64,000 nucleotides of DNA from the NCBI RefSeq assembly GCF_900110075.1, contig NZ_FOCJ01000008.1:213592-277591 (forward strand). Reading direction: 5' to 3'. Numbering within the stretch: position 1 is the stretch's first letter; every line of letters begins with the position of its first letter. Below are positions 52,399 to 58,959 of the stretch, piece after piece. This stretch comes from Paenibacillus sp. OV219 (GTDB lineage: Bacteria > Bacillota > Bacilli > Paenibacillales > Paenibacillaceae). The position numbers and the translations under genes are program-made. The notes beneath the pieces were generated by a model. The model was not told where the DNA came from. It saw only the letters and a list, made by a program, of their open reading frames with translations, and ran no database searches.

Positions 52399-53322
52399 CT
52401 AGGCGAGTTGGCGCTTCACCGTCCAGCCCGTTGTCGGCGGCTCGATGACGAATTTGTGCAGCTTGCCATCGGTGTCTTCGATGGCAAGCTTCAGTCCGTC
52501 AGCGACGGGGAGGATGTCATGCACTTCACCGCCTGGGACGAGCTCTTGCACGAGCGGCTCCAGGACTGGGATAAGTGCATCCTCGAGCCACATGCGCTCC
52601 ACATGCCATTGCGGTGCAGGCGTGGGAATGGGATAGCCGCTCGCTGGTGCGCCAAGCGCGGCCGCCAGCTCGAGCGGATCGCCGCCGTTGTCTGGCAGTA
52701 GAGCATCAGCTCCAACCACGGCGACAAAACGCAAACAAAGCTCAATCGCATTCAGCACCTCATCATATTCGATGCTGCCATTGGCATAGCGGATTTCGAC
52801 CGTTCCGATATCGAACCATGCCGCCGTATTGATGCCTGAGCGGTGGGATTGCGGTCGGCCCCTATGGCGGACCGACTCTGCGCAAGGCTCTGCCACATAG
52901 CGGTCACGCGTCTCCTTGGTCACGCGCGGACAGTAGATACGCCGATGCTCGCTCATCTGAAGCAGCTGCTCTAGCGCATTCTGATAGAGTAGCGCAGCGT
53001 CCAGTAGCGGAAGCACAGCATCCTGCCCCCAGGGCTCAAGACCGACATGCACATGCAGGCCGCAGCTCCAATTGGCGGATGCGCCTTGCGCTTTGAGCCG
53101 CTCTAGCATGATGCGGATTTGCTCGCGCTCAGACCATAACATCGGAGGAGGCTTGAGCTCGCTTCCCGACTCCACGCCAGTCATATCAAGCTGGTGTTCA
53201 TCCAGCGACATGACCCAGCCTGGCAGCAGCGCAAGCTCTTCCGGCTCACCTCCCACGAATTCAATCTCAACTCCAAAACGCAACATTTTCCAATTAACAA
53301 CAGATGGCCACATGCCAATCAC
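52399..53322 (-). CDS. Amidoligase family protein (COOH-NH2 ligase-like)
   Basis: A 307-residue protein. RFGVEIEFVGG (15-25), SCGLHVHVG (86-94) and TVEIRYANGSIEYDEVL match the ATP-grasp/glutamine-synthetase-like amidoligase fold, in which these acidic and His residues bind Mg-ATP. Related proteins are proposed to form amide bonds on peptides or cell-wall material. It is not next to a gamma-glutamylcyclotransferase, amidotransferase or peptide gene as some relatives are. GTG at 53322 follows GGAGAGG; the ATG at 53313 is an alternative. It lies alone between the kinase operon and a spore-type gene. Confidence 0.8.
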   Translation of the reverse strand: MIGMWPSVVNWKMLRFGVEIEFVGGEPEELALLPGWVMSLDEHQLDMTGVESGSELKPPPMLWSEREQIRIMLERLKAQGASANWSCGLHVHVGLEPWGQDAVLPLLDAALLYQNALEQLLQMSEHRRIYCPRVTKETRDRYVAEPCAESVRHRGRPQSHRSGINTAAWFDIGTVEIRYANGSIEYDEVLNAIELCLRFVAVVGADALLPDNGGDPLELAAALGAPASGYPIPTPAPQWHVERMWLEDALIPVLEPLVQELVPGGEVHDILPVADGLKLAIEDTDGKLHKFVIEPPTTGWTVKRQLA

Positions 53323-53546
53323 CGTTCCTCTCCATTTTGAAATCTAGCTGGCAAAATGAGAGTAGGCGGGCCTCGGGCACACAGAGCATATCCGGCACAT
53401 GTTGTGGCTTAACGGGGGATTTTCATTCTCGCCATCGCTGCACGCCTCCCACTAGGTATTTTTAACTACTACATCAATTCGCTAGTTCTATCTGCTATTC
53501 CTCTCTCAAAATACGCTCTCATCTAGTTCATCTACCTGCAGGCGTT

Positions 53547-53555
53547 CATAACATA
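53547..53555 (+). promoter_or_regulatory. Mother-cell sigma (E/K-type) -10 element
   Basis: CATAACATA fits CATANNNTA, 13 bp before GGGAGG, at the same position as in the paralogue at 41767. The rest of the 260-bp gap 53323-53546 holds nothing recognisable. Confidence 0.5.
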
Positions 53556-53583
53556 TAGGGAATAGATAGGGAGGTGGTTAAGT

Positions 53584-54081
53584 ATGGCGATTCAGTTTTT
53601 GGACATGCGTTTATCGGTTCACTCCAATGAGAGCGGAGGAACGACGGCGTTTTCGAGTACTCCGCTGTTAATCGGCGATATCGGACTGCAAACGGCAGGA
53701 GTATCCCCTTTCAATGTTAGCACTGTTCGTGCGCTGCTCACGGGAACAGCATCGGTTGCTAAGGTGTTCTCGCCAACTTCAGAGGAAGAGGTTCCTGATC
53801 TCACTGCGCGGATTACGATTACGGTTGAGCGTAATGGAACGGGCACAGCTGGCACGGGGACTGTGATTCTGGAAGAGGTCGTACAGGTTGGCGCCGCACA
53901 GACGACGGTTGCACCGCTTAGTGTAAGTGTTGGCGACTTTCCTCCTGCAGCTGCAGTGCAAGCTGGTCAAATCCGGTACACGATGTTCATCAGCGTGGAC
54001 AATCCACTATCAATTGCTTTTCAATATTTGCTGACTGGCCCTGCCGTATTTAACGGCGTCGCTACAGCCGGCACAACATAA
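53584..54081 (+). CDS. Spore-surface-like beta-rich protein (paralogue of the 41803 gene)
   Basis: A 165-residue Thr/Val/Ala-rich protein closely related along its whole length to the product of the gene at 41803, including MRLSVHSN, GTGTAGTGTV and GDFPPAAAVQAGQIRYTMFI. The two differ most in residues ~55-75. The ATG is preceded by GGGAGG, and the whole stretch from the CATA-type -10 to the ribosome site is conserved between the two, so the duplication included the promoter. A spore-coat or exosporium role is inferred from the promoter only. Confidence 0.75.
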   Translation: MAIQFLDMRLSVHSNESGGTTAFSSTPLLIGDIGLQTAGVSPFNVSTVRALLTGTASVAKVFSPTSEEEVPDLTARITITVERNGTGTAGTGTVILEEVVQVGAAQTTVAPLSVSVGDFPPAAAVQAGQIRYTMFISVDNPLSIAFQYLLTGPAVFNGVATAGTT

Positions 54082-54095
54082 TATATGTCTATGGA

Positions 54096-54130
54096 GGACG
54101 CAATCTTACATGTGAAGATCGCGTCTTTTT
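54096..54130 (+). terminator. Terminator after the spore-type gene
   Basis: GACGC-ATCTT / AAGAT-GCGTC with a 7-base loop, followed by six T. Confidence 0.88.
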
Positions 54131-54181
54131 TGATGCGTGCAGGAAATGCTAGTGAGAAACGTGTGGAAAAGGAGGTGCAGA

Positions 54182-54583
54182 GTGCAGTCCAGTTACCGAG
54201 TTGTGATCGCTTTGTTAGTGGTTTTGCTTAATGGATTCGTGCCCCGAGCGCAGGCCGGGCCTGAGGAAGAGCATTGTCAGAGGCTTGTCCTTACGCTGTT
54301 GAACCCAGTTATACAAGCCGAGGTCTATAAGTATTATAGTCAGCTATTAACGGATCCGCCGATGGTCGTCCCTTTTCTCCGTGACACCGAATTAGCGTAT
54401 ACATACGACTCGTCACACATTGATGTGACCATAACAGTCCAGCCTTATGTCGGTCCGCATCTCAGTGTAGGGAAGGATCGAATTGTGCTGACCATCGATA
54501 ATCTAAGTCATGTGAAGGTCGTGAGCTACGAGCATCTCGCGGACTACGAGCTGCCGTGGAACTGGGAGCATATTCGGAGGTAG
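54182..54583 (+). CDS. DUF3888-like secreted small protein
   Basis: A 133-residue exported protein. It has a signal peptide (about residues 5-26, ending RAQAGP), then LLNPVIQAEVYKYYSQLL and IDVTITVQPYVGPH, which resemble DUF3888 proteins of sporeformers. GTG at 54182 lies seven bases after AAGGAGG; the upstream in-frame ATG at 54137 is inferior. Function unknown. It is followed by repeat array D. Confidence 0.75.
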   Translation: MQSSYRVVIALLVVLLNGFVPRAQAGPEEEHCQRLVLTLLNPVIQAEVYKYYSQLLTDPPMVVPFLRDTELAYTYDSSHIDVTITVQPYVGPHLSVGKDRIVLTIDNLSHVKVVSYEHLADYELPWNWEHIRR

Positions 54584-54619
54584 CGGGGGAGTGTGTCGTG
54601 CAAGGGTAGCAGAAGGAGC

Positions 54620-54800
54620 TGCAGCAAGAAGGGCACCCAATACCCTACATCGACGCATCTAGCGCAATATTTAAGCAAGAGAGGTACCCAGTACCCTACA
54701 TTGCTGCAATAAGCGTAAAATTCAGGCAAGAAGGGTACCCAGTACTCTACATCGACGAAACTAGTCTGGATTTCTCGCAAGAGGGGCGCTACAAGATAGG
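54620..54800 (+). repeat. 51-bp tandem repeats, array D (3 units plus a partial)
   Basis: Cores ACATCGACG, ACATTGCTG and ACATCGACGAAA at 54647, 54698 and 54749 are exactly 51 bp apart. Each is preceded by a GGGTACCCAGTACCC-like inverted repeat, as in array A at 16.65 kb. It lies in the convergent gap between the DUF3888-like gene (+) and the aldo/keto reductase (-). An open frame on the minus strand across it is a by-product of the repeat. Confidence 0.85.
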
Positions 54801-54826
54801 AATGTGCTGCCCTAGCTTCTAGATTC

Positions 54827-54866
54827 AAAAAAGAGTCGGCCCCCAAACCCGGGCCGACTCTTTTCC
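54827..54866. terminator. Bidirectional terminator next to the aldo/keto reductase
   Basis: A perfect 14-bp stem AAAAGAGTCGGCCC / GGGCCGACTCTTTT, usable from both sides. Confidence 0.92.
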
Positions 54867-54870
54867 CCAT

Positions 54871-55848
54871 TTACGGCAAAGCAACGCCGCGCGATGCGAC
54901 GTACAGACTGTACCAGTCCTCGCGGGAGAGGCGCAAAGTCGCCGCGTCTTTACAGGCGCGAATACGCTGCGGGTTAATCGTGCCGATGACCGGCTGAATA
55001 CCTGCCGGATGCGTCATCAGGAATGCGAGCACGATCGACTCCGTCGTCGTGCTATACTTCTCAGCCAGCTCAGCGACGAGCTTCGCCGTCTTCACGACGC
55101 TCTCGCTTTGTCCTTCCAGCGAGCCACCGGAATAACGGCCTTGAGCGAGCGGTCCCCACGATTGCAGCTGAATGTTCTCAAGGCGGCAATATTCCATCGT
55201 GCCTTCAGGGAACACATTGCTGCGCCATGCTTCCTGATTGACGCTGACTGCCGTGTCGAGGAAGCCGAGCTTGTGCAGACTCATCTCCAGCTGGTTGACG
55301 ATGAACGGTTCGTCAGTATACGCCGACAGCAGGCGGATTTGGCCTTGGCTCATGTTCGAGACGCCGAAGTGGCGTACTTTGCCGGATGCCTTCAGCTTCT
55401 GGATCGCGCTTGCTACATCTTCCGGGTCAACGAGCGGATCCGGGCGGTGCAGCAGCAGGATGTCGAGATATTCGGTGCCAAGACGCTCCAGAATGCCGTC
55501 AACACTACGCAGAATATGGTCCTCCGTAAAATCGAACCGGTGCGGCGAGTTGCCGTCACCGAAGCGGATGCCACACTTCGATTGCAGAATGATCTGCTCG
55601 CGAAGCTCTGGACGCTCCTTCAGCAGTTGGCTGAACACTCGCTCCGCCTTGCCTGCCGTATAAATATCGGCATGGTCATACATGTTAATGCCGATTTCGA
55701 GCGCGGCATCAAGCGCTGCATGCCCTTCCTTATAATGCTCGGTCGTAATCGGGCTGCTTGCATTCCAGTCGCCGCCAAGTCTCATGCAGCCAAGCACTAG
55801 CTGGCTTGCCGGAATGCCACGGCGCTGAAGCGGTATCGGTCTTGTCAT
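54871..55848 (-). CDS. Aldo/keto reductase
   Basis: A 325-residue NADPH-dependent oxidoreductase of the YdhF-like branch. The catalytic tetrad is D58 (MYDHADIY), Y63, K91 (QSKCGIRFG) and H134 (LLLHRPDP). The cofactor site includes HFGVSNMS and GTINPQRI near the C-terminus. The physiological carbonyl substrate cannot be told. It is a single gene with its own terminator. Confidence 0.94.
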   Translation of the reverse strand: MTRPIPLQRRGIPASQLVLGCMRLGGDWNASSPITTEHYKEGHAALDAALEIGINMYDHADIYTAGKAERVFSQLLKERPELREQIILQSKCGIRFGDGNSPHRFDFTEDHILRSVDGILERLGTEYLDILLLHRPDPLVDPEDVASAIQKLKASGKVRHFGVSNMSQGQIRLLSAYTDEPFIVNQLEMSLHKLGFLDTAVSVNQEAWRSNVFPEGTMEYCRLENIQLQSWGPLAQGRYSGGSLEGQSESVVKTAKLVAELAEKYSTTTESIVLAFLMTHPAGIQPVIGTINPQRIRACKDAATLRLSREDWYSLYVASRGVALP

Positions 55849-55950
55849 ATGTAATCGTCCTCCAGATCAGTGTAAGATGAAATGCTTTTTGCGAATCAAT
55901 TCCCGTCCCATTATGCGCCACACGCTTCCAAAATAAAAGTAGTGAAATAA

Positions 55951-55979
55951 TTGATATGTAATGATACAAGGTATATATA
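55951..55979 (+). promoter_or_regulatory. Strong sigma-A-like promoter without a following gene
   Basis: TTGATA (55951-55956) and TATATA (55974-55979) are exactly 17 bp apart. No plus-strand gene starts before 56163, but a terminator-like hairpin lies at 56072-56110. Confidence 0.55.
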
Positions 55980-55985
55980 GTACGC

Positions 55986-56110
55986 CAAAGTATAGCGGGA
56001 TTTGCTCCTTTACCCCTGGTCTCTGCCTCGTGATTTTGTTCTACTCGCACGTAAATTATATCGAATCGACACAAAAACGCATGCTTTAACAGATGCGTTT
56101 CTTGTTTTTC
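55986..56110 (+). ncRNA. Candidate small RNA of about 125 nt
   Basis: The stretch runs from the promoter at 55951-55979 to the hairpin AAACGCAT / ATGCGTTT (56075-56100), which is followed by CTTGTTTTTC. It contains no convincing open frame with a ribosome site. It could be an independent small RNA or an attenuated leader of the sigma-factor gene. The 314-bp gap holds no other feature. Confidence 0.35.
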
Positions 56111-56119
56111 CTGTTATAA
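56111..56119 (+). promoter_or_regulatory. Extended -10 promoter of the sigma-factor gene
   Basis: TGTTATAAT is an extended -10 (TGnTATAAT) about 45 bp before the GTG start; no good -35 is seen. Confidence 0.5.
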
Positions 56120-56162
56120 TAAAGGGAGTAAGTTGGATGACGGGTGGCAAAGGAGAATTGCC

Positions 56163-56780
56163 GTGAACGAGGCGCAATTAGTGATGTTATCGAGGCAAGG
56201 CGATGAGACGGCCTTCAATAAGCTGGTCGAGCTGTACAAGGATAAGCTGTCGAGAATGGCTCATACGATTCTCCGCAGTAAGACAGATGTCGAGGATGTC
56301 GTACAGGAAACGTTTCTGAAGGTGTATTTGAACCTGAATCGCTTCGATGAGAACAAACGATTCTCAACCTGGATTTTTCATATCGCCAAGAATGTATGCC
56401 TTGATTTGCTGCGCCGCCGCAAAACACCGCCGCTGCCGCTAGATCAACCCGTTACCGCTCATTCCGACCAGAACTTGTCACTTCACGATGTCATTCCGCA
56501 CACCTCGCTATCTCCAGAAGGCGAAGTGATCGAACGCGAGCTGGCCTCGAAGATGACGGAAGTCATTGCGAAGCTGCCGGAGAAGTATAGAACCGTCGTG
56601 TATCAGCGTTATGTGCTGGAGATGTCTATGGAAGATATAAGCGAGATGAACAACATTCCTGTCAACACAGTGAAGTCGCGCATTCACCGCGGCAAAGATT
56701 TCATGAAGAAGCGCTGGGGCAAGACGTTGCTCATGTATTCGCTGCTGCTGTTCAACTTCTTACTGCTCGTAATCCCTTAA
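56163..56780 (+). CDS. RNA polymerase sigma-70 (ECF-type) factor with C-terminal membrane segment
   Basis: A 205-residue sigma factor. Region 2 (residues ~20-90) includes VEDVVQETFLKVYLNLNRF and FSTWIFHIAKNVCLDLLRR. Region 4 (~130-182) includes LPEKYRTVVYQRYVLEMSMEDIS and VNTVKSRIHRGKDFMKKRW. The last 18 residues (LLMYSLLLFNFLLLVIP) form a hydrophobic segment, unusual for a sigma factor, and could tether it to the membrane. GTG at 56163 follows AAGGAG. No anti-sigma gene is adjacent: the next gene is on the other strand. Confidence 0.9.
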   Translation: MNEAQLVMLSRQGDETAFNKLVELYKDKLSRMAHTILRSKTDVEDVVQETFLKVYLNLNRFDENKRFSTWIFHIAKNVCLDLLRRRKTPPLPLDQPVTAHSDQNLSLHDVIPHTSLSPEGEVIERELASKMTEVIAKLPEKYRTVVYQRYVLEMSMEDISEMNNIPVNTVKSRIHRGKDFMKKRWGKTLLMYSLLLFNFLLLVIP

Positions 56781-56785
56781 TAGAT

Positions 56786-56832
56786 CAAAGTGCCTTAGAA
56801 AGTCCCCTCGGACTTCTGGCACTTTTTTTATT
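56786..56832 (+). terminator. Terminator after the sigma-factor gene
   Basis: AAAGTGCC / GGCACTTT with an inner AGTCC/GGACT stem, followed by seven T in all. Confidence 0.9.
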
Positions 56833-56870
56833 TGCGCGAATCTCGCCTAGCCTAACGAAGCCTACAATCG

Positions 56871-57395
56871 CTATCTTAACGAAATCGCGCAGAATTGATT
56901 TAGCTCTTTTGGGCGATCCAAATGGATTCCTTGTTCCTTAGTACCGTGCTGCAAGGTTTCCAGAACGCGATGGAAAGACTGGATGGAGTCCAAATGTTCA
57001 AGCAAAGAAACACTGATAATATAGTCAATGCTGCTCTCACCCACTTGAAGCTTGCTTATATCGGATTGAATCAATTCCAGCTTGTCAGCAACGCCGAATT
57101 CACGCGCATTAACTTCTAAGTGACGAATAGCGGATTCAAGAAAATCAACACCGACAACCCTGCTGTTCGCACCTTCAAGCCTTTGCGCCAGTGGTATGCT
57201 ATTCCTTCCGACTCCGCAGCCCAAATCGAGCAATTGAGCATTATTTTTGTTTGACAGCAGCTCAAAGGTATCCATAACGGTTTTGACAGGCTTCTGTAAC
57301 CAAGTATCTTTGGTAAACAGCTTAACGTTCTCATAGTATTCGTCATGATAAAGCTTTTCTTTCATCCGAATTTCGTCAAGACGACTCAGTGGCAT
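56871..57395 (-). CDS. Class I SAM-dependent methyltransferase, apparently C-terminally short
   Basis: A 174-residue protein. LLDLGCGVGRNSIPLA is SAM motif I, VVGVDFLESAIRHL motif II, ELIQSDISKL motif III and IDYIISVSLLEHL motif IV. After SFHRVLETLQHGTKEQGIHL the sequence (DRPKELNQFCAISLR) no longer looks like the usual final strands, and the protein is shorter than typical relatives (about 200-240 residues). A frameshift or truncation near 56930 is possible. The ATG at 57395 follows AAAGGGAG. The methyl acceptor is unknown. Confidence 0.7.
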   Translation of the reverse strand: MPLSRLDEIRMKEKLYHDEYYENVKLFTKDTWLQKPVKTVMDTFELLSNKNNAQLLDLGCGVGRNSIPLAQRLEGANSRVVGVDFLESAIRHLEVNAREFGVADKLELIQSDISKLQVGESSIDYIISVSLLEHLDSIQSFHRVLETLQHGTKEQGIHLDRPKELNQFCAISLR

Positions 57396-57401
57396 GAGCA
57401 C

Positions 57402-57765
57402 GCGCTCCCTTTCAAAGTAATGCGATTCAACGGAGTTAGTCCAGCTTATCTATTTCGACGATAAGTTGACATTGTCCTTGAACGACAGCTTGGCGAAGCT
57501 GAGAGTGCATAATAGAGAGTGACCGATTGAGTCGACACTCTCTATGTATTTGGTGCAAACTGCTGTGCACGGACACAGATGAGATTTTTTTATTTCCAAC
57601 GTAGAAAATGTATAGCCAGCAAGGCTTCCGGGACGGTATAATATCGAGAAATGCGATTGTTTTCGACAACTTTCGCAGTTTGACAAATTCCGATAATTCC
57701 GGTAGGATTATTGGTAGATAAGCTTGCACATACACATCAGACAAAAAGAGTAGGGGAGAAACGTA
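57402..57765 (+). promoter_or_regulatory. Regulatory gap upstream of the nucleoside transport operon
   Basis: A 364-bp stretch without a convincing gene. It contains an 8-bp inverted repeat AGAGAGTG / CACTCTCT (about 57511-57543) and a good promoter with TTGACA (57680-57685) and TAGGAT (57703-57708) 17 bp apart. CCGATAAT (57690-57697) and ATTATTGG (57707-57714) form an inverted repeat over the -10, a possible operator. AATTCCGATAATT resembles half of a PurR box. No purine riboswitch core was found. Confidence 0.5.
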
Positions 57766-58854
57766 ATGAAAAAAGGGTTTTTGCTAGTCGCAGCACTTAT
57801 TTTATTGTCTTCGTTGTTCGTCGGATGTTCCAAGAATGACAATTCTGCTTCCAATAATGGAGCAAACAAGAATGCAACAGCTAATGCAGGCACGAATGAA
57901 GGCGGCAATGCAGCAGCGGACACAACAGCTGACGCGCCTAAGAAGAAGGTTGCACTTGTGCTGCCAGAGAAGATCGGCGTTAATGCGTTCTTCGTACAAA
58001 TGGATGAAGGCTTCAAGAAAGCTGGTCAAGAATTTAATGTAGACGTGAAAACAATCGAATCGACAGACCCTGCCGCATTCGAACAGAACCTTCGCGCTAC
58101 AGTTGCTGAGAACTACGATCTAATCATCACAGCTACGTTCCAAGCGGAAGATGCACTGAAGAAAGTTGCTGCCGAGAATCCGGACAAGCCTTTCGCGGTT
58201 ATCGATACAGTTGTTGATCTGCCTAACGTTCGCAGCGTTGTATTCCGTGAGTATGAAGCTTCGTACTTGCTCGGCGCAGCTGCAGGCCTTACGACTAAGA
58301 CAAACAAAGTCGGTATGGTCGTTGCCATCGACGCTCCGCTCCTTAAGAAATATACAGTTGGCTTCCAAGAAGGCCTGAAATACACGAATCCAAATGCAGA
58401 AATGCTCGTGAACTACGTTGGCGGCTTTACTGACCCAGCGAAAGCGAAAGAGCTTGCATTGCTGCAATTCTCCAAAGGTGCTGACTTCATTGCCGGCGCA
58501 TCCGCTGTAGGCGACCTTGGCGTGTTCGAAGCGGCGAAAGAGAAAGGCTTCCACACTTCCGGCCAAGACATCGACAACACTGGCGTTGATCCAGAGCACG
58601 TTGTACTTGCACAACTGAAAAGTACAGATACTGTCGCTTACGAAACCGTTAAATCGTTCGTGAACGGCGACTTCAAATTTGGCGCAGTTGATTACGGTTT
58701 GAAGGAAGACGGCGTTGGTCTTACTTATGTAACGCGCGACAGCAAAACTCCGCTTAACGCGTTCGTTGGTCAAGCGAACATCGATAAGCTGAAAACGATT
58801 AAAGATGATATCGTATCGGGTAAACTTGTTGTAAAGAACCCACTAGCTCAATAA
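57766..58854 (+). CDS. BMP-family nucleoside-binding lipoprotein
   Basis: A 362-residue surface lipoprotein. Lipobox LFVGC (C21) is followed by a ~40-residue Asn/Ala/Gly-rich linker, then the BMP/PnrA-type fold: KKVALVLPEKIGVNAFF, VSVVFREYEASYLLGAAAG-like (RSVVFREYEASYLLGAAAGL) and SGQDIDNTG. These proteins bind nucleosides for the ABC transporter encoded immediately downstream. GGGGAG precedes the ATG. A hairpin at 58862-58898 after the stop may raise its level relative to the rest of the operon. Confidence 0.93.
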   Translation: MKKGFLLVAALILLSSLFVGCSKNDNSASNNGANKNATANAGTNEGGNAAADTTADAPKKKVALVLPEKIGVNAFFVQMDEGFKKAGQEFNVDVKTIESTDPAAFEQNLRATVAENYDLIITATFQAEDALKKVAAENPDKPFAVIDTVVDLPNVRSVVFREYEASYLLGAAAGLTTKTNKVGMVVAIDAPLLKKYTVGFQEGLKYTNPNAEMLVNYVGGFTDPAKAKELALLQFSKGADFIAGASAVGDLGVFEAAKEKGFHTSGQDIDNTGVDPEHVVLAQLKSTDTVAYETVKSFVNGDFKFGAVDYGLKEDGVGLTYVTRDSKTPLNAFVGQANIDKLKTIKDDIVSGKLVVKNPLAQ

Positions 58855-58861
58855 AGTGAAG

Positions 58862-58898
58862 TTGCCGGCTGCGTGCATGATGCAGCCGGTTTCTTTCG
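58862..58898 (+). terminator. Intercistronic hairpin after the BMP gene
   Basis: GCCGGCTGC / GCAGCCGG(T) with a ~9-base loop and a broken T-run. It is likely a partial terminator or mRNA stabiliser between binding protein and ATPase genes. Confidence 0.7.
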
Positions 58899-58959
58899 AT
58901 TTATAGATCCGGTAGATTTGGGCCCGATTGTATAGAGATGGAAGGAGTAGAGCAGCCGC

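Noticed and set aside
54544..54870. 108-residue frame on the minus strand
   Set aside because: It runs through array D and the 3' end of the DUF3888-like gene; the YWVPFL repetition reflects the DNA repeat.
57402..57765. Purine riboswitch or small gene upstream of the BMP lipoprotein
   Set aside because: The conserved riboswitch core could not be found, and the minus-strand frame at 57436-57744 lacks a ribosome site and has atypical composition.
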